Positions 1-12,300 of a stretch of 64,000 bases of DNA are shown here, in pieces. Location: assembly GCF_031143425.1 (NCBI RefSeq), contig NC_090439.1, forward strand, positions 355,502,027 to 355,566,026, given 5' to 3'. How positions within the stretch are numbered: position 1 is the stretch's first letter; the number at the start of each line of letters is the position of its first letter. Source of the DNA: Pleurodeles waltl (lineage: Eukaryota; Chordata; Amphibia; Caudata; Salamandridae). The notes beneath the pieces are model-generated. The model had not been told where the DNA came from. It searched no databases and saw only the letters and a list, made by a program, of their open reading frames with translations. Made by a program: the position numbers and the translations under genes.

Positions 1-390
1 TGATCCAATTTCACCTGGCCCTCTATGGCCAAGTCACTGACAGCACAAAGGTGCACTTGTCCCAATTCTAAATGTATTTACATCTAATACTTGGGGATAG
101 TTACATGTATTTTCAGTATTGCAACTCACTAACATTACTGCAAATAATCTCTGTGACATCCTCACATTTCTCGTGTTAGGTCCTATTTGGATCTAAAAGA
201 ACTGTGTGTATAGATGTTGCATGAAACATAAACACAACATTTCTCTCCAAAATGTCTCTAATGGACTCTGACATATCACCTACCTCATCATGTTTGTATT
301 GCGCTTACAGTGATATTTCCTCAGTCACAAATAGGCGTTTCATTACTGCATTTCTGCATACAAGGGATAATACTGTATGATATAGCTTAC

Positions 391-473
391 AAACATTGGC
401 AAAACCAACAGCTCAAGCTAAACACTTTTAAAAGGTCCCAAAGGCGAGACCTACTGGCTAAGCCAATGTTTGT
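391..473. repeat. short inverted-repeat element, copy 1 of 3
   Basis: The segment starts with AAACATTGGCAAAACCAA and ends with GGCTAAGCCAATGTTTG, so its two ends are inverted repeats of about 12-18 bp. Relatives of similar length occur near 24215 and 34987. No coding content is seen. It looks like a miniature non-autonomous DNA element; the family is not recognised. Confidence 0.45.
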
Positions 474-559
474 TTTAATAACAACCTTAGACATTCAATT
501 TTGTCAGAAAATCTTTGAACAAATTTAGAGTAATAGTCAATAAGGCCTAAAAAGGATCT

Positions 560-1210
560 TGGGTGATCTTTATCCTCTGGTGCAGAAGATACTCATTGCA
601 TCTAATAAGTTTTCTTTGGGCCTTACGCCATTCTCTGTAGTATTGTAACCCAAAGTGGCAAGTGCAAAGCCAATTTGGACTTACCATGTTGGAGAGACAA
701 ACCAGCTTCACTTATTCTTTAAAGAGCTTCTCTGAGCACCTTGTAATGTTGTTTGTGCTGAATCACCAAATACTAAAATGTCATCCTGAAAATACAGAAT
801 ATTGGTCATCCCTTTAAATACTTCATTCATCGTTCTTTGAAACATGCTTGTGGCCGAACCCAAGCCTAAGGGCATATGTGTAACCTAAAATGTACCCTCC
901 ATGGTAATAAAGGCAGTGAGTGGTTTAGACTTCTCATGCAATCTGATTTAATGGAAAGCGTTCTTTAGGTCAAGCTTAGAAAAATACCTCCCATCTACTA
1001 AAGCGAGTATGTTTGTTTATGTTCGGCAGCAGGTAAGTGTCAACCACCACATTCTGGTTAAGGGACCTGAGGTCAACACACAACCTGTATTTTCCATCTG
1101 GTTTCTCAGTAATCACCATTGGCGATTTCCACCTAGATGTCTTCACTGGCTCAATCACACCAGTAGAAATAATTTTGTCTAACATCTCTTTCACTGCAGC
1201 GTAAGCCACA
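560..1210 (-). pseudogene. Ty3/Gypsy-type reverse transcriptase remnant
   Basis: This is a decayed pol fragment read on the minus strand. The segment 976-1209 translates to the start of a Gypsy-type RT: a stretch of the form EMLDKIISTGVIEPVKTSRW, then SPMVITEKPDGKYRLCVDLR and a LNQNVVVDTYLLP block, which matches the usual 'KKDGKWRLCVDYRxLN' region. Further downstream (771-810) the active-site box reads LYFQDDILVFG; the usual form is YxDD, so the tyrosine is replaced by Phe-Gln but both aspartates remain. The two parts are in different frames with stops between them, so the gene is dead. Its protease and zinc knuckle lie just upstream at 1284-1860 on the same strand, as expected for Gypsy order. 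Confidence 0.8.
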
Positions 1211-1283
1211 AATGAAATTCTTCGTTATTTATGCTGCACGGGAATGGCATGTGGTTTCAACACTATTTTGTGGCCATAACCTT

Positions 1284-1665
1284 TCAAATACCCATTAATT
1301 CCCTAAATACCTCCTGTGCATCTTCTAAGTAACTGGCAATGTAAAAATCCTTCAATACCATTACTTGATTAGGCACTCTTGGGTTTACCACAATGTTATG
1401 GTTGTACTGATGCATCCAACCTAGTATAGGTGGTCCATCTTCAACCACATATACCTTGCCCCTTATCTTCCTCCCACCAAACTCTATGGTAGGTTCCATG
1501 TATCCTTCAAATTTATGTTTTCTTCTTGATAGCCTCCTGGGTTGATATCCTTAGGGAATAGATTGACATCTGACCAGTGTTGAAAAAACAGCTCTTTCGG
1601 ACTGATTGTTTACATGGAGCCTGAGTCTATCATAAGTTCTACAGTTTTCTCATTAATCACAAAAT
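1284..1665 (-). pseudogene. retroviral-type aspartic protease remnant of the Gypsy element
   Basis: Minus-strand translation around 1619-1640 gives LMIDSGSM, the catalytic D-S/T-G motif of retropepsin-type proteases that cleave the Gag-Pol polyprotein. Downstream, 1284-1499 encodes a C-terminal part with GGRKIRGKVYVVEDGPPILG, matching the 'LLG' segment near the end of such proteases. A stop follows DSGSM, so the protein cannot be made. Order on the minus strand is zinc knuckle (about 1860-1790), protease, RT (1210-560), the normal Gag-Pol order. Confidence 0.7.
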
Positions 1666-1789
1666 CCTCTTTTGGTCTTTTTTTTTTTTCTGTGCTCAGT
1701 CTTTGCATTTCCCATGCAAATAATTTTATGAGCTTGAGCTAACCCAAGACTTTCTCATCTATTGTGGCTACTCCAGTCTTGCTCTCTTG

Positions 1790-1865
1790 TTTGCACATAG
1801 TCATGACATCCCTTTTTTGAACACACTTCCTGCAGTCCTTATTGATGGCTAACCATTTGCAATAT
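1790..1865 (-). pseudogene. Gag zinc-knuckle remnant of the Gypsy element
   Basis: Minus-strand translation gives CKWLAINKDCRKCVQKRDVM followed by TMCK. The second half fits the CCHC nucleocapsid knuckle (C-x2-C-x4-H-x4-C) except that the histidine is Asp. The position directly upstream of the protease supports the call. The knuckle binds genomic RNA in functional relatives; here the zinc site is broken. Confidence 0.5.
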
Positions 1866-2029
1866 TCTGCAGTGTCAAAATTAATTGCTACCACATCAAT
1901 CACGTCTTCGAACACTGTTTAGATTTCTAAGAACTGCTGTTTTTTTAATCTGCACCAATTTGAGTCCATCTTCTCAACACTAGAAGGTGTCCTGCTATTG
2001 TAGTCTTTTCTTTCCATTACTTTCATTCA

Positions 2030-3180
2030 GGGTTCAGATTGTTTCATTACTTTGGCAATGTCTATGGCATTCCTAAATGATAGATTCCATGATAGATAGA
2101 TGGCCATGGGTAAAAGACAAAAACACACACCTCCCACTATGTCACCCACTGAGAGTTCAAACACAGGAGTGAGCCGGTTAGTTATACTAGGGGAGGCCCA
2201 TAAATTGTTTAGGCCCTCAGGGCAAGTACTAATGGGCCAAGTAGAACCAGGCAGACAGTGAAGTGTGCAAAACACAGATGTAAATATTGTGGGTCAAGAA
2301 ACGGGCTGCACATCCTTTAATATCAAAAGGGTTAATACCACCTGGGTCCAGCCCCTGAAGTGGCTGAGTGAGACTCGCGTTGGAAATGTGTGCTTACTGT
2401 GCAGAGACTCGAATGGGTTACTAAGTGATTACAGACCATCAAAGGCTCTGCCACTTATCATGATGAATACTGACCCTGCGCTCGCAGGGCGTCAGGCTTC
2501 TGAAGCAGCTCACGGGAGGCAGGCACAAGAAGGCTCTAATTGGGGAAGTCGACCACTCTGCGTGTGAGGGTGACGCTGTTCCCTGCTGAGCAGTAGAGGC
2601 GGGCCTAGCACGTTGGCGACCTGCTCTCTAGCAGGCTGTTGGCCTCACCGCACTCAAGCGGCCCAGCGAAAGAGTGAAAGCAGCTGTAAATGAAGCACTG
2701 TTGAACGCGCTCTTGCGGTACACCCTACACATGTGGGGTAAAAACAAACTGCGATTACAAACAATGACAGTATAAGCACAGACAATAAAGTCACTTAATT
2801 CTCTGCTGGAAACAGGAAAGAAAGGAAGTTATCGGGAGCTGTTTACGATTATGGACTTGCAGTATTGGTCTCTGATTGGTTCAGTGTTACTTGTGTATTC
2901 CTTTCCTATAGTGTCTTGGGAAAGGTAGCTTTTTTATTTTTTTATTGTTGAAGACTACTGGAAGTATTAAAAGAATAAAAGTTTTGAGCATAATCCTCGC
3001 CTCTGGTCCTGACATAGAAGAAATTAATTTATTTGTAATGCTGGCCAACGAGACAATTTTCATGAATAATAGCTTATAACTGTAATTGTTCCCACTCCTT
3101 AAAATTTGATGTTAACAGATGTGCATATCATGGTACCCAATGGCAATAGTGTGCTAATATCAACACTATTTACCGTAAAT
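2030..3180. other. unassigned sequence, possible LTR-like part
   Basis: No gene is seen. On the + strand two AATAAA signals (about 2785 and 2967) precede a run ending CCTCGCCTCTGGTCCTGACA, which resembles an LTR R/U5 region, but the flanking Gypsy pol is on the other strand. I could not find a second copy or target duplication. Confidence 0.2.
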
Positions 3181-3331
3181 GCACCAGAAATTAACATGAA
3201 TTGGTGTGCGCATCACTGTTGTAGATAAGAAGGCACACAGTGGAATGACACACTGGTGTGCATATAACCGTTTCAGGTCCATAGTAAGTGATGCGCAGGA
3301 GTATGCTGGTATTAGCAACATGTGCCATAAT

Positions 3332-3479
3332 ATAGCCTTAGAACCCGCCGTAGCGGGCTCTACCGGCTATTAAAGGCCCGCTCCCCGCGTTAAATGCCCG
3401 AGCCAAAGGCGAGGGCATTTAACAAGGGAGAGGGACTTTAATAGCCGGTAGAGCCCGCTACGGCGGGTTCTAAGGCTAT
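3332..3479. repeat. foldback repeat, 44-bp inverted arms with nested hairpin
   Basis: The left arm 3332-3375 (starting ATAGCCTTAGAACCCGCC) is matched by its reverse complement at 3436-3479 (ending GGCGGGTTCTAAGGCTAT) over about 44 bp. The 60-bp centre contains a second hairpin, GTTAAATGCCC ... GGGCATTTAAC. No reading frame is present. Confidence 0.85.
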
Positions 3480-3692
3480 TAGAACATTCTGCCCTTCTAT
3501 TAAAAAAAAAAATGTTCACGGAGCCCGAGGGGATTTAAATCCCCTCGGGCTCCGTGAGGCTTTGTTCACAGCTGTTGCTGTGAACAAAGCGAACATTGGA
3601 ATGTTGGCGCTGCAGGCTTTTATCGGCCAGTAAAAGCCCGCAGCACTCCATTGTTTTCAATGGAGCCCTCAGCATTCCAATGTTCTAATAAA
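3477..3692. repeat. palindrome cluster with a perfect 40-bp palindrome
   Basis: The segment is bounded by TATTAGAACATT on the left and AATGTTCTAATA on the right. Inside are a perfect 40-bp palindrome at 3517-3556 (half-site CACGGAGCCCGAGGGGATTT), a 14-bp-stem hairpin at 3559-3590 (GCTTTGTTCACAGC with a TGTT loop), an enclosing AATGTTC/GAACATT pair, a CTGC(A)GGCTTTTA hairpin, and a CTCCATTG/CAATGGAG hairpin. It looks like a non-autonomous foldback element inserted next to the one at 3332-3479. Confidence 0.8.
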
Positions 3693-4029
3693 TCTGAAAT
3701 TAATCTGGGTTGGTGTCCTCATCACCGTATATACAGGAAAGAACACAACAAATTGACACGCTGGTGTGCGTATCACCGTTACAGGCTCAATATAAGATGG
3801 TACCCACGCATGTCACGCTGTCCTTCTGATGCTGATTGGATGCCTGGGGATGATGTGTCTTCCCCAAGGTTAGGCTGTCAGCTTGGATGCATAGGCAAAG
3901 CCTCCGTGGCTCCGCGCCTTCATGACTCTGCATTAGCCATGATGCTGCCTCACAGTAGCTCGCACGGATATTGGCGCATGCATGACTTGTTACACACTCT
4001 GATACCGCCAATGACTGGTCGAAACCCAA

Positions 4030-6690
4030 CTTAAGTGGTTGTGGTTGCTGGCTGGCTCAACAAGTTGCCAAATCTTGCACCGCTTACAAAGACTCCACTA
4101 CTGAAGATAAGTAAAGCGTTATTTATTCAAGTACTTGCCCTACAACCAGAGCATGGCTATCGCTCAGTCTGTCAACTGACATCCCTGGAATGCTAGCTCT
4201 GCAGCTAGAACTAAGAACACAGTAATGTTTCAGATAAGTAAATACTGTAAAATCTGCAAGCTCATAACTGACATGCTTCACCGCACCTTTTGTGGTTACC
4301 ATCTTTCAGCACCAACCTTGTCTTGGATGGGGTCATGAGTTCAAGTAGCAGTCCAGAAAAAAAAAATCTAACTTGATGGTTGCCTATCTTTGGGGGAAAA
4401 AGAAACAAAATAAATTAAATTATGGAATGGCATTCCTATTACTCTCTCCCCTACCCGGTTGGGTAGAGTCAAAAAGGTTTTTTTTGTTTTAAGAATGCAA
4501 ATAGGGACCTCTTTGTAAGAAACAAGTTTGCCTAATGACCGAGGAACTAGGATGAGGAAAAAGGGATAAATTGGTAATGAACATGGTTAAAACTCATGTG
4601 TTTCTATTACAAATGTTTTAGAACTGAACTGGAGATTTTTGTACTGCATGTTTGTGAGGGATGGAATTGATAATTATGTGTTTTCTCTCTTCTTCCTTAT
4701 TTTATATATCCTTAAGTTTAACGTATTGAAAATCAACAAAATTTGATTGTAGATCCACATGCTGAGCTGTTTGGTAGTCTTGTGTTCAAGATGTTTTCTG
4801 GATATACTTGTAATACCAACATTTTATCACTCTCAGTTATAATAGTCCTTGTTGTGTTTTATATTGGGGATATACCGTAATCAGTGGCAAAGTATGTGTA
4901 CCTCAGAGAAGTATTATATGTATTTGCACCCACTATTTGCTCAAGACATGTGGAATCTCATGTTTCCCTATACTAATCCACCACTAATTCCTATTGGGTT
5001 CCGGAGTGGCGTGCTACTCACCGAAAAGCACTTTGATGCCTCGTCAGGGGTAGTAAGCACTATACAAGTACGATTACAATATTACATATTTATTTGTAGA
5101 GGTAGGCTGTGACTTGCAGTTCATTTGATATCAATCTATTTTTACAGTAGGGGCTTGCACCGTAAATAGATGTTCTTGTGGCTAACTGACCCACATGGGA
5201 AAGCCTGTCCTAGAGTTGTGCATGTGTTTCTTGTGTGTAGTGTACATGTCCCAAATTTTGGTTTAGCTTCAAAAAGATCTTTAAATAGCCTATAAGTAAA
5301 TACATTTGATGTGAAACATTAAGATTGATGCTAAGGTGGCATCAACGATTTCAGCAAGATAATAATTACGGCAAATATTATAATGCATTCTTTTTTTTTG
5401 TCAGTTCTAAAATTACTACTTTGGATGTGAAGGGGACAGTTCATGGAACAAAACACTCTGGCATTCAGAAGTTCCCTAAAACCTCATCCTGTAAGGCACA
5501 TTCATCACTTAACAGGTAGGCAATGTCTTCTGCAGCAGACTCCTCGGTAGTTGTTTCATAGAAGAATGAACATCTGATTGAAATGGTGAGGGGTGTGAAA
5601 CAGGACATTTTTTATGTTTTGTGTAGGAGGGAAATAGAGGCCTATGATAGATGTCATCTCAATATTCCACATTTTTTATTTGAAACATTGAAATGAACTA
5701 TTGGTTGAATGTTTATTAAATGGATGAAGCTGTGATAACTTACTAAAACAGTTTATAACTGTATCCAATCTTTTTTTGTGCTTTTAATTCAAATCAATGA
5801 TGCATTAGGAAACAGATTTTCAGGGTAAGTTCCAAGGCAACAAAACACAAATGTATTTGGATGCAAATATGTGTCATAGATTGTGAGTTACATCTGTACC
5901 GTATGTTAGGATACAAAAATTACAAGCAACTGTGGCCAGTGGCTCATAAACAGCATATTACCCACATGTAATCCTACCATCTGGTGTGTAAATTGTATTG
6001 CAATTCAAATTCTTCTTGTAAAGTGAAGATGTGTGTTTAAAGGGTACCACTTTGAATTAAGTAATCAAGCCCAGGCTAGCCTACATCTCTTCCTATTCAT
6101 TTTTTAAAGTTTGGCATATGAGAATTGTGGCTGGAGAAAGTAAGAGCAGCTGACCATGTTGTCTGTGAGTTGTTCACTTGTAGAATTAGTGGGAACCCCC
6201 ATAGAAAATAGAGACTAAAGTATCTTTAAAATCATCACAAGAAGCTAACCTTGAAGAACATCTCCTGTTCAAGCTATTAATTCAGCCCCAAAAAGTCACG
6301 ATGTACCGTTTTACTCAAATGTTTTAGAATTCTTCATATATCATAAAAGGTCAGAGAGGAGGCATGTGAGGAGGTACAGATGAAATGATCATACTTTCAT
6401 ATTCGCACACATTTGTAGGAAATATCTGTGTATGAATATTGGCCGTATATCATGCTGCCAAACCTTTCTGCCACAACAGTGCCAGTGATCATGAAAAGGT
6501 ACACCTGTTAATCTAGTAGTCACTGATGTTCGAGGAAACAAGCCTTACAGAGTCTGATAGCTTACCCAAAAATTATTTTACTAAGGGCACATCAACTCCA
6601 ACACATTTCAGCTTACAAGAGCCATAACTTCAACAAGAGGATATGTTTACTTTTGTCTGTTTTTGTTCTATAAATTCTTTGTTTTAAAAC
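4030..6690. other. no recognisable gene
   Basis: AT-rich sequence with short open frames only. None shows family motifs, codon bias or splice-flanked coding sequence that I can support. It may be intronic or intergenic host DNA with old repeats. Confidence 0.4.
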
Positions 6691-8312
6691 CTTAAAAGTA
6701 TAAAACATAAATAAACTATACAGTGGTTCATAAAATTAATCTATTACATGATGTTTTCCCATGCAATATTCTTAATTCATAACTTTTCATATGAACATGC
6801 CCTCCTTATACAAATCAATAAATTTTCCTAACCTCAAATACAAATTTCATTTTCCTGCTAATTTAACAAAGTGCGTTTTGTATATCCGCTTAACCCGATT
6901 ATATTTTTGATGATCCCAGGGTTCTCATAATTTCCATGTGGCACAAATCTGAATAAAGTGGCAATGCTTTTGCTTTAAACCTCATTGTAACGAGACCAAT
7001 GTCCTATAATACTATTAATTAATATAATTTTAAAAGCAATCAATTGTAAACTCTTCGTCTGAGAAAATGCCATCTCTTGTTCAACTTCACTTGCTACATT
7101 TTGCGGGGCCCTATAAGCCCCGTTAAAACCCCTACTATTTCAATACCAAATCGGCCTGTCGCACACGTTACATTAATCAATCTCATCTACTAATAACTTA
7201 AGTGCTTGATCCCGATTTAAAATATTATATTCCTTAAAATTGGTTTTAAAACCTGCTTACACACCTCTAAAAACCAATCCAATAATATATGTTGAGCGCT
7301 ACATTTTTGTTGTAGTCCACCTGTACATAGACCCTGATCATCCTTAAGTATGGCTTTTGCTTTGGGGTCCATATAGCTGGGGTTTAACACAACTCTAAAC
7401 TGCAACACTACGTCTCTTAGTCTTGGGTTGGGTAGGGCCTCTATACAGCGGAAATTATCTGGATTCCTTCACCCACCTACCATAAACTGGGTGAACATTT
7501 TTCTCTCCAGGTACTCCAGATCTACTTCTCTTGCCCTTTTATTTACCATTGTACCTGGAGCCTGCTTCGGGATTTGTTCTCCGCACCACTGGTTTCCAGA
7601 TAAGCCTAAGAGGATGCAATTCTTTTCTGTCTTCTCACTTGTGATGCCCAGTGTAACTCACTTGTCTTTATTTCTGTTTCACAGATTCCCTCATCTCTTA
7701 GGCTCAACCAAAAGTTCAATGCGGCCTGCATTCCCTGGTAGGTCCATGCCGTCATTTGACATTCCGCCCTTATAGCTTGTATCATGCTTGAGGGAGGCAG
7801 TGATAGCATGTGTTTTACACATTTACTTTCTTCTGCCTCCCAATTTAAATTCCCAGAGAGTGTTAAAACTTCTACCCCATATTGAAATTGAGGGCGTACC
7901 ACAGCATTAAAAGCAGACACAACAGGACGGAGGGATGGGCCCCATATTTACCGCTATACTGTTTCAATCCCCATACCGATGTTAAAGCTCTATTCTTTAG
8001 AGCTTCAATATGTTTTTTCCATCTTAATTCGGAGTCAAACCACATGTCTAAATATTTATACTTTTTAACCTTTTCAACTTTTTCTCCTCCCAAAAAGTAG
8101 GTAAATACTCTTCTTTTTCCCTATTGTCATTATGTTCGTTTTATCCTTATTTACTACAATTTTTTTTCCTTTGACAGTGAGAGTTAAACACATCCAATTT
8201 TCTTTGTAGCCCTAGCTCCGTCATATCGATTTATCACTAGGTCGGCCACATCTAGTAAGCAGGAAATATGAACCCCATCCATTTTTGGGCATAGGCCTTT
8301 AGCCTCCTTTAA
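6690..8312 (-). pseudogene. APE-type LINE, 3' half (RT C-terminus and tail)
   Basis: Minus-strand reading from the TTAA at 8309-8312 gives KEAKGLCPKMDGVHISCLLD then VADLVIN. This is the segment before and through the RT active site, with the usual YADD box degraded to D-V-A-D. Next come KYKYLDMWFDSELRWKKHIE (about 8070-7990) and a conserved thumb/connection segment with VVRPQFQYGVEVL (7920-7606), typical of non-LTR RT C-termini. The far end (7217-7408) is a short C-terminal stretch, followed by an AT-rich probable 3' UTR. Frames change between blocks. The 5' half continues at 19086 after the inserted 10.8 kb element; reading is in frame across the join once a single TTAA is kept. Confidence 0.75.
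8309..8312. repeat. TTAA target-site copy, left of element 1
   Basis: TTAA here and at 19086-19089 flank the insertion. It is followed directly by CCCCTTCGCTGCCAGG, and the right copy is preceded by the inverted form. TTAA duplication is the signature of piggyBac-type transposition. Confidence 0.85.
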
Positions 8313-9383
8313 CCCCTTCGCTGCCAGGCCTTTTCCCCCTCCTGTGCCAGGCCTTTTTTTGCCTATTTGGGGCAGTTCGCGCTTAGGCCCTCATAACTTT
8401 TTGTCCACATAAGCTAACCAAGCCAAATTTGCGTCCTTTTTTTCCAACATCCTAGGTATTCTAGAGGTACCCAGACTTTGTGGGTTCCCTTGAAGGAGGC
8501 CAAGAAATTGGCCAAAATACAGTGAAAATTTCGTTTTTTTCAAAAAAATTGGAAAAAGTGGCTGCAGAAGAAGGCTTGTGGATTTCCCCCTGAAAATGGC
8601 ATCAACAAAGGGTTTGCAGTGCTAAACTCAGCAGCTTCCTAGCTTTCAGGAACAGGCAGACTTGAATCAGAAAACCCAATTTTTCAACACAATTTTGGCA
8701 TTTTACTGGGGCATACCCCATTTTTGCAATTTTTTGTGCTTTCAGCCTCCTTCCAGTCAGTGACAGGAATGGGCATGAAACCAATGCTGGATCCCAGAAA
8801 CCTAACCATTTCTGTAAAGTAGACAAAATTCTGAATTCAGCAAGGGGTCATTTGTGTAGATCCTACAAGGGTTTCCTACAGAAAATAACAACTGAAAAAG
8901 AAAAATATTGAAATTGAGGTGAAAAAAACATAAATGTTTCTCTACGTTTTACTCTGTAACTTTTCCCTGCAATGTCAGATTATCGAAAGCAATATACCGT
9001 TACGTCTGCTGGACTCCTCTGGTTGCGGGGATATATAGGGCTTGTAGGTTCATCAAGAACCCAAGGAACCCAGAGCCAATAAATGAGCTGCACCCTGACG
9101 TGCGTTTTCATTCTATACCGGGTATACAGCAATTCATTTGCTGAAATATAAAGAGTAAAAAATTGCTATCAAGAAAACCTTTGCATTTCCAAAAAGGGCA
9201 CAAGATAAGGTGCTGAGGAGCAGTGGTTATTTGCACATCTCTGAATTCCGGGGTGACCATACAAGCATGTGAATTATAGGGAATTTCTCAAATAGATGTC
9301 TTTTTTACACACTGTCCTATATTTGGAAGGAAAAAATTTAGAGAAAGACAAGGGGCAATAGCACTTGTTTTGCTAATCTATGT
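8313..9383. repeat. left-end region of element 1
   Basis: This matches 58073-59019 over its length: both have GGGGCAGTTCnCGCTTAGGC, GGCATCAACAAAGGGTTTGC and AAGGGGTCATTTGTGTAGAT in the same order and spacing. Start motifs include two CCAGGCCTTTT-type copies near 8325-8355. No coding capacity is visible. Because it is conserved between the two elements it probably contains sequences needed in cis for transposition; that is inference. Confidence 0.7.
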
Positions 9384-12300
9384 TCCCCCAAGTCTCCCGA
9401 TAAAAATGATACCTCACTTGCGTGGGTAGGCCTAGCGCCGGCGACAGGAAACACCCCAAAGCGCAACGTGGACACATCCTAAATTTTGGAAAAAAACAGA
9501 GGTGTTTTTTGCGAAGTGCCTACCTGTAGATTTTGGCCTCTAGCTCAGCCGGCACCTAGGGAAAGCTACCAAACCTGTGCATTTCTGAAAACTAGAGACC
9601 TAGGGGAATCCAAGGAGGGGTGACTTGCGGGGCTCGGACCAGGTTCTGTTACCCAGAATCCTTTGCAAACCTCAAAATTTGGCTAAAAAAACACATGTTC
9701 CTCACATTTCTGTGGCAGAAAGTTCTGGAATCTGAGAGGAGCTACAAATTTCCTTCCACCCAGCGTTCCCCCAAGTCTCCCGATAAAAATGATACCTCAC
9801 TTGCGTGGGTAGGCCTAGCGCCCGCGACAGGAAACACCCCAAAGCGCAACGTGGACACATCCTAAATTTTGGGAAAAAACAGAGGGGTTTTTTGCGAAGT
9901 GCCTACCTGTAGATTTTGGCCTCTAGCTCAGCCGGCACCTAGGGAAACCTACCAAACCTGTGCATTTCTGAAAACTAGAGACCTAGGGAAATCCAAGGAG
10001 GGGTGACTTGCGGGGCTCGGACCAGGTTCTGTTACCCAGAATCCTTTGCAAACCTCAAAATTTGGCTAAAAAAACACATGTTCCTCACATTTCTGTGGCA
10101 GAAAGTTCTGGAATCTGAGAGGAGCTACAAATTTCCTTCCACCCAGCGTTCCCCCAAGTCTCCCGATAAAAATGATACCTCACTTGCGTGGGTAGGCCTA
10201 GCGCCGGCGACAGGAAACACCCCAAAGCGCAACGTGGACACATCCTAAATTTTGGAAAAAAACAGAGGGGTTTTTTGCGAAGTGCCTACCTGTAGATTTT
10301 GGCCTCTAGCTCAGCCGGCACCTAGGGAAACCTACCAAACCTGTGCAGTTCTGAAAATTAGAGACCTATGGGAATCCAAGGAGGGGTGACTTGCGGGGCT
10401 CGGACCAGGTTCTGTTACCCAGAATCCTTTGCAAACCTCAAAATTTGGCTAAAAAAACACATGTTCCTCACATTTCTGTGGCAGAAAGTTCTGGAATCAG
10501 AGGAGCTACAAATTTCCTTCCACCCAGCGTTCCCCCAAGTCTCCCGATAAAAATGATACCTCACTTGCGTGGGTAGGCCTAGCGCCAGCGACAGGAAACA
10601 GCCCAAAGCGCAACGTGGACACATCCTAAATTTTGGAAAAAAACAGAGGTGTTTTTTGCGAAGTGCCTACCTGTAGATTTTGGCCTCTAGCTCAGCCGGC
10701 ACCTAGGGAAACCTACCAAACCTGTGCATTTCTGAAAACTAGAGACCTAGGGGAATCCAAGGAGGGGTGACTTGCGGGGCTCGGACCAGGTTCTGTTACC
10801 CAGAATCCTTTGCAAACCTCAAAATGTGGCTAAAAAAACACATGTTCCTCACATTTCTGTGGCAGAAAGTTCTGGAATCTGAGAGGAGCTACAAATTTCC
10901 TTCCACCCAGCGTTCCCCCAAGTCTCCCGATAAAAATGATACCTCACTTGCGTGGGTAGGCCTAGCGCCGGCGACAGGAAACACCCCAAAGCGCAACGTG
11001 GACACATCCTAAATTTTGGGAAAAAACAGAGGTGTTTTTTGCGAAGTGCCTACCTGTAGATTTTGGCCTCTAGCTCAGCCGGCACCTAGGGAAACCTACC
11101 AAACCTGTGCAGTTCTGAAAACTAGAGACCTAGGGGAATCCAAGGAGGGGTGACTTGCGGGGCTCGGACCAGGTTCTGTTACCCAGAATCCTTTGCAAAC
11201 CTCAAAATTTGGCTAAAAAAACACATGTTCCTCACATTTCTGTGGCAGAAAGTTCTGGAATCTGAGAGGAGCTACAAATTTCCTTCCACCCAGCGTTCCC
11301 CCAAGTCTCCCGATAAAAATGATACCTCACTTGCGTGGGTAGGCCTAGCGCCGGCGACAGGAAACACCCCAAAGCGCAACGTGGACACATCCTAAATTTT
11401 GGGAAAAAACAGAGGTGTTTTTTGCGAAGTGCCTACCTGTAGATTTTGGCCTCTAGCTCAGCCGGCACCTAGGGAAACCTACCAAACCTGTGCAGTTCTG
11501 AAAACTAGAGACCTAGGGGAATCCAAGGAGGGGTGACTTGCGGGGCTCGGACCAGGTTCTGTTACCCAGAATCCTTTGCAAACCTCAAAATTTGGCTAAA
11601 AAAACACATGTTCCTCACATTTCTGTGGCAGAAAGTTCTGGAATCTGAGAGTAGCTACAAATTTCCTTCCACCCAGCGTTCCCCCAAGTCTCCCGATAAA
11701 AATGATACCTCACTTGCGTGGGTAGGCCTAGCGCTGGCGACAGGAAACACCCCAAAGCGCAACGTGGACACATCCTACATTTTGGAAAAAAACAGAGGGG
11801 TTTTTTGCGAAGTGCCTACCTGTAGATTTTGGCCTCTAGCTCAGCCGGCACCTAGGGAAAGCTACCAAACCTGTGCATTTCTGAAAACTAGAGACCTAGG
11901 GGAATCCAAGGAGGGGTGACTTGCGGGGCTCGGACCAGGTTCTGTTACCCAGAATCCTTTGCAAACCTCAAAATTTGGCTAAAAAAACACATGTTCCTCA
12001 CATTTCTGTGGCAGAAAGTTCTGGAATCTGAGAGGAGCTACAAATTTCCTTCCACCCAGCGTTCCCCCAAGTTTCCCGATAAAAATGATACCTCACTTGC
12101 GTGGGTAGGCCTAGCGCCCGCAACAGGAAACGCCCCAAAACGCAACGTGGACACATCCTAAATTTTGGAAAAAAACAGAGGGGTTTTTTGCGAAGTGCCT
12201 ACCTGTAGATTTTGGCCCCTAGCTCAGCCGGCACCTAGGGAAACCTACCAAACCTGTGCAGTTCTGAAAACTAGAGACCTAGGGGAATCCAAGGAGGGGT

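Larger units (their letters stand above)
3190..3795. repeat. diverged short tandem repeat split by a palindrome cluster
   Basis: About 3190-3290 and 3695-3790 are related. Both hold GAAATTAA followed by TTGGTGTG-type units, then GACAC(A/G)CTGGTGTGC and a CCGTT(T/A)CAGG block. The units (roughly 50 bp) read GGTGTGCGCATCACCGTT or close to it. The palindrome cluster at 3332-3692 separates the two halves. Confidence 0.55.

Noticed and set aside
2265..2567. 100-codon plus-strand open frame
   Set aside because: No domain or codon pattern; it may lie in an LTR-like region, but that is not established.
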